A stretch of DNA of 64,000 nt, taken from contig NZ_CP092417.1 in assembly GCF_023716865.1 (NCBI RefSeq), positions 7,114,501 through 7,178,500 on the forward strand, read 5' to 3'. Source of the DNA: Endozoicomonas sp. SCSIO W0465 (lineage in GTDB: Bacteria > Pseudomonadota > Gammaproteobacteria > Pseudomonadales > Endozoicomonadaceae). The first letter of the stretch is position 1. Every line of letters starts with the position of its first letter. Below the pieces are notes generated by a model that saw only the letters and a program-made list of their open reading frames with translations, was not told the DNA's origin and searched no databases. The position numbers were made by a program, and so were the translations under genes. Positions 43,266-52,200 of this stretch are shown piece by piece.

Positions 43266-43688
43266 ATGAAACTACTGGATGAGTTACATCATCGGCTGGG
43301 TAGCAAATCCCGGATTCGCTCACTGTTCAAAGATGTCAGTGTTCAGGAGCTTGAAAAGATTCTGGGTCGCCTGAAAGAGGTGCATAAGGAAAAATTGCAG
43401 TCCAGAGTAAAAGAGGATGCAAAAAGACAGAAAAAAATGAACGATATTGCCGCTATTCACAAAGAAATGGCTGAACTGGGTATTACGCTCTCGGATCTGG
43501 ACAACATTAACGACTCAGGGAAAACGGGAAAACGTCGTCGAACGGCCATAAAGCATACCTTCCAATATGAGAATTCAGCTGGAAAAACCGTGCACTGGGA
43601 GGGTTCAACGACTGGAAGACTTCCAAAAGACTTCCAGGAGTACCTGGAAAGAACACAGAAAAAGCGGGTTGAATGTATTATTAAATAG
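43266..43688 (+). CDS. H-NS-family nucleoid-associated protein
   Basis: The 140-aa protein has an N-terminal charged coiled coil for oligomerisation (VQELEKILGRLKEVHKEKL, AIHKEMAELGITLSDL) and a basic linker (GKTGKRRRTAIKHTF). The C-terminal DNA-binding domain reads WEGSTTGRLPKDFQEYL, with GR in place of the usual QGR. Length and layout match H-NS (137 aa). Such proteins silence AT-rich, horizontally acquired DNA, of which this window has plenty. A GAGGG ribosome site precedes the ATG. It is called with good confidence as family, but not as the orthologue of E. coli hns. Confidence 0.82.
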   Translation: MKLLDELHHRLGSKSRIRSLFKDVSVQELEKILGRLKEVHKEKLQSRVKEDAKRQKKMNDIAAIHKEMAELGITLSDLDNINDSGKTGKRRRTAIKHTFQYENSAGKTVHWEGSTTGRLPKDFQEYLERTQKKRVECIIK

Positions 43689-43740
43689 ATACACACAGGA
43701 TTTATCGAAAATCCTCTGCTCATATACTGGCTTATGTGAG

Positions 43741-44406
43741 TTATAGCTGGTGCATGTGGATGACCATTGAGCGAATCCAGAGCGTCAGGTCATCCATATC
43801 TTCAAGAGACAGTAGTAAGAGAGCCATATCGAGAGGGTCCAATTCTCCTTCAGATTGAAAAACTTCACCTTTGAAGGCTGAAATAATCTCTTGTAGCTCA
43901 TCCACAGCAATCGTTACTTCCTGATTTACCTCCAGCAAAGCCTGGGACCGTTGTTTTCTGAAAACCACCATGCCCAAACCATCCTGTTTTGAAACGCCAT
44001 ACCGCAGACTATTCACAACGCTGGCAAAGTGCTGATTAAGTCGCTCTTCAGAACACTGCAAATCTCCGGTAAGTTTAGGCGTTCTATAAGTTAATCGCTC
44101 AGCCAGTCGGCAGATCAGGTGCGCCAGGTTATTCTGAGTCTGTAAGAGAGAAAGTACCAGCCCTCTGGGCTGGGCAGTCAACGTTGGCTGGTTTAATCTG
44201 GCCAGAATTTCCTGCCCCAGTTTTTCAACGGCCGGTGGGAAATCAACAAGCCACTTCGCCCTTTTATGCCATTGTTGATCGGTGGTTAAACGGCTCTGCA
44301 ACTGTCTGCTTAATAAAACCAGGGCATCTAAAACCACCTGTCGATGCTGGCTTAAAGGCTTATAAACAGAGCCGGAAAAAAGGCTGGTAAACGTCGTAAG
44401 ATCCAT
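43741..44406 (-). CDS. Uncharacterised helical protein
   Basis: The 221-aa protein is predicted mostly alpha-helical by composition (LSQHRQVVLDALVLLSRQLQ, LLEVNQEVTIAVDELQEIIS). It has no signal peptide and no membrane segment. An acidic C-terminal section (EGELDPLDMALLLLSLEDMD) ends in VIHMHQL. I do not recognise a domain. It follows the yegQ relic by about 30 bp in the same direction and may share its transcript. Confidence 0.6.
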   Translation of the reverse strand: MDLTTFTSLFSGSVYKPLSQHRQVVLDALVLLSRQLQSRLTTDQQWHKRAKWLVDFPPAVEKLGQEILARLNQPTLTAQPRGLVLSLLQTQNNLAHLICRLAERLTYRTPKLTGDLQCSEERLNQHFASVVNSLRYGVSKQDGLGMVVFRKQRSQALLEVNQEVTIAVDELQEIISAFKGEVFQSEGELDPLDMALLLLSLEDMDDLTLWIRSMVIHMHQL

Positions 44407-44437
44407 ATCGATCTTATCGACTCAGAATATCACCTGA

Positions 44438-45957
44438 TTAGGGCAAATTACGAACCAGCAATGAATGCGTATTTGGTAAAACACCTTCAGGTTTTGGTAT
44501 TTTGACAAAATGGCCCGACCCGGGTGCCACATCAATACGCTCACCACGGCGATTTTCCAAATGCTCCAGAGTGAAAACATAGTTGCCTTTTGGGGTCATC
44601 AGCTCCATGGTATCTCCCAGCTCAAAGCGGTTTTTGACCTCAACCGTTAGCTGTTGATCGTCAAATTCAACGATTTCACCAACAAACTGCTGCTTACTTT
44701 CACGGGAGTTACCGGTTTCATAATTCTGGTGGCTCTTTTCGTATTGCAGACTGCTGATTTCATAAATCAGGCTGGAATCCTCCTGTGGCAGGGCTTGGCA
44801 ATATTTAGCCAGCAGTTTCCTGAAGGCATTGTATATCAAGGCCTTTGGCCAATTTTCATTGCAGAGCAGTCTGTAACCCGAAAAGAGCCATTCTGGTATT
44901 CATCATGAACATGGCGACGATAAAAGCCTTCGGTATAACCTCTGTTTGCCAGGTTCTCCAGAGCGTCCATCATGCCCATATCAAAAGGCATACCCGCTAC
45001 AGCATCATCAATGGCCTGGCGATATACCTGAGCGGTTCTGCCAACATAATAAAAAGACTTGGTACGTCCTTCGATCTTGAGGGAGTGGATACCCATCTCA
45101 GTAAAACGACGAACATGCTGGACTGCCCTGAGATCCTTGGAATTCATGATATAAGTACCATGCTCATCTTCAAAAGCCGGCATATATTGATCCGGACGCC
45201 CCTTTTCCTGTAGCAGGAAAATAGTGTCGGATGTTTCACCAGCACCCAGGGTTGGTGTAACCACCCCAGAAACAGCCTCAGGACTGCCAATACCTGATCC
45301 ACCTCTCAGTGGGATAACATCACCACTGTCGGTCTCTTTAGCCTCATGGGCCTGATACTGCCAGCGGCAGGCATTGGTGCAGGTTCCCTGATTTGGATCT
45401 CTTTTGTTGATATAACCCGAGAGCAGACAGCGCCCCGAGTAAGCAATACAGAGAGAACCGTGAACAAAGACCTCAATCTCCGTATCAGGGCACTCTTCCC
45501 TGATCTCCTGAATCTCCTCCAGAGACAGCTCGCGGGACAGAATAATCCGCTCAACACCCTGCCTGGCCCAGAATTTAACCGTTGCAAAGTTAACAGCGTT
45601 GGCCTGAACAGAGAGGTGGACTGGCATATCCGGCCAGGTTTCGCGCACCATCATGATCAGTCCGGGATCGGACATGATCAGAGCATCAGGTCTCATGGCA
45701 ATAACCGGCTCCATATCACGGAGATAGGTTTTCACTTTACTGTTATGAGGCGCAATATTACTGGCCAGATAAAGCTTTTTGCCCAGAGCATGAGCCTCAT
45801 CAATCCCTTTTTGCAGATTGTCCAGTTTAAAGTCGTTATTGCGAACTCTCAGACTGTAGCGGGGCTGGCCAGCGTAAACAGCGTCTGCACCATAGGCAAA
45901 AGCAAAGTGCATATTTTTCAGTGTTCCCGCTGGCGAAAGGAGTTCCGGTTTCATCAT
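44438..45957 (-). pseudogene. yegQ: YegQ/TrhP tRNA-hydroxylation protease-family protein (U32), split by MITE-B
   Basis: The family makes prephenate-dependent 5-hydroxyuridine at tRNA position 34. The N-terminal part (45957 to about 44890) has LLSPAGTLKNMHFAFAYGAD and the cysteine cluster AYSGRCLLSGYINKRDPNQG followed by CTNACRW. The C-terminal part (from 44730 down) has QQFVGEIVEFDDQQLTVEVK and APGSGHFVKIP. Without the 159-bp MITE and one 8-bp duplication, the parts join in frame as about 450 aa, the length of E. coli YegQ (453). The 167-bp insertion shifts the frame and adds a stop at 44836. A C-terminal piece could restart within the MITE. I infer loss of function, unless a paralogue exists. 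Confidence 0.88.
44731..44889 (-). mobile_element. MITE-B (159 bp) inserted in yegQ
   Basis: The ends are GGCTCTTTTCGTATTGCAGA (+ strand left) and GGCTCTTTTCGGGTTACAGA (complement of the right). A perfect 8-bp duplication ATTCTGGT lies at 44723-44730 and 44890-44897. Inside one end, TCTGCAATGAAAATTGG resembles TCTACAGTGAAAACTGA of MITE-A. The ends resemble those of the IS1595 element at 55.4 kb even more closely than MITE-A does. Confidence 0.9.
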
Positions 45958-46145
45958 GACCTACAGCTAATATTCTTGAATGGCCCGCATTATAACAATG
46001 CAGGCAACAAGCAAGAAATATAGGTAAAGACATATTATATTGCTGTGAATAGTGGGAGTGCTCGTATTGAATTGTCCAAATTCAAAGCTCCCTGGATGGA
46101 ATATGTCTGATGAACACTTTTAATTATCCAACGTATAAATCTGAT

Positions 46146-46305
46146 GGCTCTATTTTGATTACGAACTGCTCTACAGTGAAAACTGACTGTAGGTCACGAA
46201 AAACAAGGATTGAGCAACATTACCGGACAATATGCTGACAACCTTTGTAGATAAAGGGCTTCAGCAATGTTCAACCCAGTAGCAGTCTGAAATCCTACAA
46301 GAGCC
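46146..46305 (-). mobile_element. MITE-A copy 3 (160 bp), overlapping the PPxY-protein gene end
   Basis: It is inverted relative to copy 1, with a perfect 8-bp duplication AATCTGAT (46138-46145, 46306-46313). It supplies the last 14 codons and the stop of the PPxY protein on the minus strand. Confidence 0.9.
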
Positions 46306-46794
46306 AATCTGATTATACGCAGGAGGAGCCTCTGTAGCCTCCGAATAGGATGGCGGTGGTACATCGGGGAATACCCCCTCAAACTCTGGAAGGACTCGTT
46401 CAAGAGATTGTAATCCACTGTCACTGAGAAAAAATTCGCTCTCAAGATCGCTATCCACAGTTTGATAAAAAGACTTTTCACCAGGTTGAGACGTCACGGG
46501 AGCATTATTCTGACTGACAGTACCAGGAGCCGAATCTGAGTCAGGGGCAAGAGTTATTCTACGATCGACTAAATCGCAACAAGAAACAAGGCCTATAATG
46601 CCTAAACTGATCAGACAACCGGCCCCAGCCCCTGCACCGATTGACCATAAACTAGGTGTGGAACCGGAATTAACACTAACACATGCTGGAGCAGCGCCTC
46701 CAGTAAGCGACGAACAACAAACCACGGTAACGCAGTCAGCCGTTGGATTAAAAAGTTGCCGAGTAGAAGCCGCACAATTTGTTAATGAATTCAT
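46261..46794 (-). CDS. Small membrane protein with two PPxY motifs, C-terminus rewritten by MITE-A
   Basis: The 177-aa product starts at an ATG preceded by AAGGGAG. The N-terminal 50 residues are rich in Cys, Ser and Thr. Residues ~52-73 (IGAGAGAGCLISLGIIGLVS) form one hydrophobic segment. The rest is acidic and ends with PPPSYSEATEAPPAYNQ, giving PPSY at 147-150 and PPAY at 157-160. Residues 164-177 come from the MITE, so the original C-terminus is lost. PPxY is the classic ligand of eukaryotic WW domains (Nedd4-type ubiquitin ligases). A host-directed effector is a reasonable guess but only that. No family recognised. Confidence 0.65.
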   Translation of the reverse strand: MNSLTNCAASTRQLFNPTADCVTVVCCSSLTGGAAPACVSVNSGSTPSLWSIGAGAGAGCLISLGIIGLVSCCDLVDRRITLAPDSDSAPGTVSQNNAPVTSQPGEKSFYQTVDSDLESEFFLSDSGLQSLERVLPEFEGVFPDVPPPSYSEATEAPPAYNQIGSCRISDCYWVEHC

Positions 46795-47159
46795 TATATT
46801 TCTCCCTTCTTAATATTCTTCATTTTTTAATTTGTATCTATTCGACCAGGTAATTTTAAAAGAGTTCCTTACAAATTCTCATAACTGGTAGGGGATCGGG
46901 GTCATGAGCAGTGGTAACCTGGATTTTCGGACAACCCTCATAGTAAATTTCCATACTGTTCAGGCCAAACTCCTCCAATGGTCATTCAAGGGTCAGATCA
47001 GCCAAGAAAGCTCCTTACCCGGATCTTGCCAGCCAGCTCATGTTTAGCAGATGGAATAGGTATTAATAAGAACCATGAAAATCAGGCGTATTAATAGAGG
47101 ATTGTGCTACAACTTCTGGTGGTCTGGCCTAAAGAGACCACAACGAAGAGGATCAACAA
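46795..47159. other. Intergenic region upstream of the PPxY and ADP-ribosylglycohydrolase genes
   Basis: These 365 bases contain a 32-codon minus-strand open frame at 46856-46954 (MEIYYEGCPKIQV...) that could be a gene remnant. It has no recognised homology. Promoters for the divergent neighbours must lie here. No other structure was found. Confidence 0.35.
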
Positions 47160-48098
47160 ATGCACGAACCAAAACAAAGGGCTTTTGAAGCGGTAATGGG
47201 TGCTTTAGTGGGAGATGCAGCAGCCCTCGGATTTCACTGGCTATATGATCAAGAGTTAATTCAGCAGTTCGGTGGTGAACGACCAGAGTTTCATACTCCG
47301 AATCGCGAAGAGTACCAGGACAAAGGTTATTTTGCCCACACTGGCAAAAGAGTGGGAGAGTATTCCCATTACGGCGCACAAATGCTCGCCATGGAAGAGG
47401 CCATCAGGATTAGCGACGGCTATGAAGAATTGGCTTACATTGAGTCTTTCCAGCGCTGGTTTGATTTTGGTGGCTGCTGGCAGGGATACACCGACCATCC
47501 CACTCGACAAACCCTGCTTAACCTTCATTACCGCAAGCAACACGAAGAACCACTGACCGCCTGTGGCGCAGATGATACCCAGAATCCGGCACTGTCAAAA
47601 CTGCCGCCACTGGTAGCCAGGCACAGTGAAGAGGCTGATTTTATGGAGAAGGTCGAGTCAGCAGTGCGGATTACTAACAATAACGATACGGCAGTAGCAT
47701 ACGCCAGGGCCATCGCCCTGATGCTGAAAAGTGCCATTGCCGGACATTCTCCCCGCGTATGCGTGGAGCATGCCAAAGGCGGGGATTCGACTATTAACCA
47801 TGCCATTGAAAAAGCGGAATCCATGCAGGACCAGTCATCAAGATCCGTAGCAGCCGAGGTGGGCATGCATTGCGGGCTTGATGCCTCTTTTGTGGTGGTT
47901 ACCCATCTGCTGCTCACCATGAAAAGCTATCAACAGGCCATCAGGGAAAATATTCAATGCGGTGGTGACAGCTGTGGGCGGGCTGTGCCTCTGGGTGCTA
48001 TTCTGGCTGCCTGTTTTTTTGGCAGTGACAACGCAATACCCGGTCAGTGGATTGCAAGAACGGTGTTTCCGGATACCATGCTGAACAGCGGATATTGA
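47160..48098 (+). CDS. ADP-ribosylglycohydrolase-family protein (J1-crystallin-like branch)
   Basis: The 312-aa protein has the family opening GALVGDAAALGFHWLYDQ with the metal-binding Asp pair, a central acidic region (FGGCWQGYTDHPTRQTLLNL), and the closing helix GGDSCGRAVPLGAILAACFF. In true ADP-ribosyl hydrolases this last segment is usually GGDTDTNA; here it is GGDSCGRA, as in J1-crystallin-like members. Metal binding is therefore reduced and activity uncertain. It would remove ADP-ribose from proteins or small molecules. It stands alone, next to the PPxY gene. Confidence 0.82.
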   Translation: MHEPKQRAFEAVMGALVGDAAALGFHWLYDQELIQQFGGERPEFHTPNREEYQDKGYFAHTGKRVGEYSHYGAQMLAMEEAIRISDGYEELAYIESFQRWFDFGGCWQGYTDHPTRQTLLNLHYRKQHEEPLTACGADDTQNPALSKLPPLVARHSEEADFMEKVESAVRITNNNDTAVAYARAIALMLKSAIAGHSPRVCVEHAKGGDSTINHAIEKAESMQDQSSRSVAAEVGMHCGLDASFVVVTHLLLTMKSYQQAIRENIQCGGDSCGRAVPLGAILAACFFGSDNAIPGQWIARTVFPDTMLNSGY

Positions 48099-48150
48099 GG
48101 ACTATTTGAACATCATTTTTCATAAGAAAAATAATTTGTTGCATTGATCA

Positions 48151-48312
48151 ATGGTTTCCAGAGTCTGGTACTTTTTTGAAGTCAAACGGTGCAAAGCAGT
48201 AAAAAAAGGAAGGTTGGATACTCGGGATATTGAAAGCCCCGGCCGTCATGCAGACTTTAGCAAGTATGAGGAGGGAAAGATTGTCCGTATCATCGTTTCA
48301 AAAAACTGTTGA
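48151..48312 (+). CDS. Possible small protein, unknown
   Basis: A 53-codon frame (MVSRVWYFFEVKRCKAVKKG...) lies between the ADP-ribosylglycohydrolase gene and rpmG. It is basic, lacks an obvious ribosome site and is not recognised. It may be a gene fragment or chance. Confidence 0.2.
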   Translation: MVSRVWYFFEVKRCKAVKKGRLDTRDIESPGRHADFSKYEEGKIVRIIVSKNC

Positions 48313-48339
48313 TACGGACCAGAGCAAAGCAAACAAGAC

Positions 48340-48507
48340 TTACTTGATCTTGTATTCTTTATACTCAACGTGCTTGCGAACCACTGGATCATACTTCTTG
48401 AACACCAGCTTGTCAGGCGTATTACGCTTGTTCTTGGTGGTGGTGTAGTAGTGACCAGTACCTGCGCTGGAAACCAGCTTGATTTTCTCACGAATACCTT
48501 TAGCCAT
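48340..48507 (-). CDS. rpmG: 50S ribosomal protein L33
   Basis: The 55-aa product starts MAKGIREKIKLVSSAGTGHY and continues YTTTKNKRNTPDKLVFKKYD, ending in a basic tail. This is the zinc-free L33 type: no CxxC pair is present. It is the second gene of the rpmB-rpmG operon. The 57-bp spacer from rpmB contains TCGACTTAAT twice in tandem and a third near copy. Confidence 0.96.
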   Translation of the reverse strand: MAKGIREKIKLVSSAGTGHYYTTTKNKRNTPDKLVFKKYDPVVRKHVEYKEYKIK

Positions 48508-48564
48508 GATTTATGCTCCTGCTAACTTGGCTGTCTCGACTTAATTCGACTTAATTCATTCGAC

Positions 48565-48801
48565 TTAAAAAGTTTGACCACTGGCACGCAGATCGGCCAG
48601 AACAGCATCGATGCCTTTCTTGTCGATGATACGCATGCCTTTTGCAGAAACACGCAGGCGCACAAAGCGCTTTTCACTTTCAACCCAGAAACGCTTGTGG
48701 TGCAGGTTAGGCACGAAGCGACGACGGGTTTTGTTCTGAGCGTGGGAAACATTATTCCCGGTAACCGGGCGCTTGCCGGTAACCTGACAAACCTTGGACA
48801 T
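48565..48801 (-). CDS. rpmB: 50S ribosomal protein L28
   Basis: The 78-aa large-subunit protein begins MSKVCQVTGKRPVTGNNVSH, followed by RRRFVPNLHHKRFWVESE and RLRVSAKGMRIIDKKGID. Length is identical to E. coli L28 (78 aa). It is the first gene of rpmB-rpmG and is divergent from the next gene. Confidence 0.97.
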   Translation of the reverse strand: MSKVCQVTGKRPVTGNNVSHAQNKTRRRFVPNLHHKRFWVESEKRFVRLRVSAKGMRIIDKKGIDAVLADLRASGQTF

Positions 48802-48845
48802 GTGGATGGCCTCTCAAACCGTCTGTTAAACCAAAATCACCAGCC

Positions 48846-49121
48846 ATGAGGCCGGAAAACTTAACTGAATTCCAGTGTCTGCTTCGGGCAGATCTGCCCA
48901 TGGTTACAGAGTCAAGAGACCTTCAAGACTCATCAGCAGCTACCCTCATACAAAGATCGGGCTTTATACCAGAATCAGACCTCTCTTGCAAATTCCGTGA
49001 GGGCTACGGATTATGCTTAGCCCCTGACAAAATCAGCAATCGCAAGGCATTTGAGTGGTTTCTCGGCTATCTTGACGAGAAGGTTATTAACCCATTGTTA
49101 ATGCAACCAGACACTTTTTAA
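48846..49121 (+). CDS. Uncharacterised small protein
   Basis: The 91-aa frame starts 44 bp from the divergent rpmB. The C-terminal half (FREGYGLCLAPDKISNRKAF, EWFLGYLDEKV) has some resemblance to the end of a LysR-type effector domain, so it may be a fragment of a regulator. No domain can be assigned and the ribosome site is poor. Confidence 0.35.
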   Translation: MRPENLTEFQCLLRADLPMVTESRDLQDSSAATLIQRSGFIPESDLSCKFREGYGLCLAPDKISNRKAFEWFLGYLDEKVINPLLMQPDTF

Positions 49122-49221
49122 CAGGCTCTTTATAAAGGGCTCTTAGCCAAAAAGAGCAAAATTGATTTTATACAGAGGTTTTGATTGGTGTCACCCAAAA
49201 GCTGTCTTACCGAGGAATACC

Positions 49222-52200
49222 ATGAACCGCTTTAAAGATTTTCGGGCTGTCATCGTTAATCAGGTTCAAGCGCTTCTGGCAAAGCGCATGTCAAACAAAG
49301 AATGTGAACAAATACAGTCGCTTGCTGATGCCTATTTTCGTGGAATTGCCAGCAAGGACCTTACTCGTATCAGTACAGACGATGGCTATGGCGCATTACT
49401 CTGTCTGTGGCAGTTTCTACAGACAAGGCAACCGGAAGAAATCAAGATCCGCGTTTATAACCCTGATCCCGAAACTCACCACTGGCACTCCACACACAGC
49501 ATTATTGAAATCATCACGGATGATATGCCATTTCTGGTGTCTTCGGTGTTGATGGAACTTGATCGCCAGAAAATAAAAGTTTACACCCTTAATCACCCTA
49601 CCCTGCGATCAGAAAGGGACAGTGCTGGCCACCTGCAATCAATCAGCACTCACCGGGCAGAGATTACCGAAGCGGTCATTCGGATTGAAATAGACCAGCA
49701 ACCGGAACATCTCGATTTAGAGAAACTCGCTGCAGGTATCCGGAATATCATTGAGGATGTTCACAAAGTTGTTTCTGACTGGGAGGCAATGCAAGCCAGG
49801 CTGGGTGACGCTATTCAATGGTGTCAAGCTCACCCTGCGCCATTACCGGATGTCGAATGGCAAGAAGCACTTGCTTTTCTAAACTGGCTGAGAAAAGACA
49901 ATTTTCTTTTCATCGGCTTTCGCTATTATGAGATCATCCAGGAGCCAAATAAATTAAGACTGCGCGCCAACAGCAAAAGCGGTCTGGGGACTTTTCGGGA
50001 AGGTCCCCGTGATCATCCGGTAGAGCAAGAACTTTCACCCTATATTGCCTCACAAATTCAGACACCACAGTTACTGGTTATTACCAAATCCATCAGCCGT
50101 TCAACGGTACATCGACCGGCTCATCTGGACTATATCGGGATAAAGCAATTCAGCGATTCAGGTGTCGTGACTGGGGAATGGCGTTTTTTCGGACTGTTTT
50201 CATCGACAGCCTACAACGTTCCACTGGATGAAATTCCGCTCATACGAAAAAAAGTGGCAAAACTTCTAAAAAACAACAGCTGCCCGGTAAACAGTCATCG
50301 GGGTAACGCCCTGCGCCATATCATTCATAACTACCCAAGGGACGAACTCCTGCAAGCAAGTTTTGAACAACTTAAGGCCGTTATTAACGGGATACTTGAC
50401 TGCCATGAATTACGGCAATTGAAAGCATTCCTCCGTCCCGATACCTATGACCGCTTTATTACTGTGCTGGTTTATGTACCCAGAGATAATTTTAATACGG
50501 AACTTCGCTTGCAGATGCAACAAATCCTGCTCAGTGAATTGAGTGGTAACAGTATCGACGTCAATGTCCAGCTATCTGAAAACCCAATGGCACAATTGCA
50601 ATTTACTGTGCATTGTCGTCATGCCAATCAGCAGACTATCGATGTTGAGCGGTTGGAAGCCATGATTCAGGAAGCGATGCTGAGCTGGACAGATCACTTG
50701 CAACAAGCGTTAAAAGAGGCGTTTGGGGAGGCTTCAGGTAACAAGATGGCACAGTGTTACCTGCAGGCATTTCCCGCCGCATACCGGGAAGATGTTACCC
50801 CGCGCCAGGCAGTGGCAGACATTCAACGCCTGGAATCTTTAAAAAACAGCCATCAGATAAGAACCAGTCTGTACCGTCCGGTTACCGACCATTACCAATG
50901 GCATTTTCGTACTATTGGTAAAGGACCTCTTCTTGCACTCTCGGATGTGCTTCCCATTCTTGAGAAAATGGGCGTCAGGGTCGGCAGTGCCAGACCTTAC
51001 GCTATCAGTCCCTACCGTCAGGAAAGTGCCTGGGTGCTTGATTTCAGAATTGAACCTGATCGCCCTGATAACGCCCTGACGACCAATATCAACTCACCGG
51101 CAGTTGAAAGTTACTCCAACCTTGAAGATACTCATCTGCGAGATCAGTTCCAGGAAGTGTTCATTCGTACCTGGAAGGGAGAAATGGAAAATGACGGGTT
51201 CAACGGACTGGTGGTTTCAGCAGGCTTGAACTGGGAGCAGGTTGTGCTCATCAGGGCTCTGTCCAAATACCTGATGCAACTTCAAGTACCTTTCAGCCAA
51301 AGCTATATGCAGAAAGTACTGAACAACAACCCGCCTGTGGTTGGTGAAATCGTTGACCTGTTCAGCACGCATTTTTACCCCGATTTTCGTGGCGATCGTC
51401 GTGCAATAGCCAACGCCTGCTCTGAAAGGATTTACCAACTGCTGGATAGCGTTGACAACCTTGATGAAGATCGGATCCTGCGTCACTTCCTCAGCGTCGT
51501 TGAGGCCATGGTGAGAACCAATGCCTATCAGAAACAGAGCCAGGGTGAGCCAAAAGGCTATTTGTCGTTCAAGCTGCAACCCGAAAAGATTCCAGCATCA
51601 CCGCAACCAAGGCCAATGTTTGAGATATTTGTCTACTCTCCACGTTTTGAAGGCATTCATATGCGCTGTGGGAAGATTGCCAGGGGAGGGTTAAGGTGGT
51701 CAGACCGGATGGAAGATTTCCGTACCGAAATTCTGGGACTGGTCAAGGCCCAGAGGATAAAAAATGCCATCATCGTTCCTCACGGGGCAAAAGGCGGCTT
51801 TGTCACCAAAAAATCTCCCGGTCAATGGCTCCAGGGAGGAAATCCTGGCGGAAGGTATTTCATGCTATCGCGCTTTTATCTCCGGGCTTCTGGACCTTAC
51901 CGATAACCTTCAGGGCGGAAACATAATCCCTCCTGAAGACGTCATACGCTACGATGATGATGACCCTTACCTTGTGGTTGCAGCGGACAAAGGCACCGCC
52001 AGCTTTTCCGATATCGCCAACGAGGTAGCAGCATCCTATGGGTTCTGGCTGGGAGATGCTTTTGCCTCTGGAGGCAGTCAGGGCTATGACCATAAAAAAA
52101 TGGGTATCACTGCCCGAGGTGCCTGGGAGTCGGTAAAAAGGATTTTCAAAGAGCGTGAAATCGATACCCAGACTCAGGATTTTACCGTCATCGGTATTGG

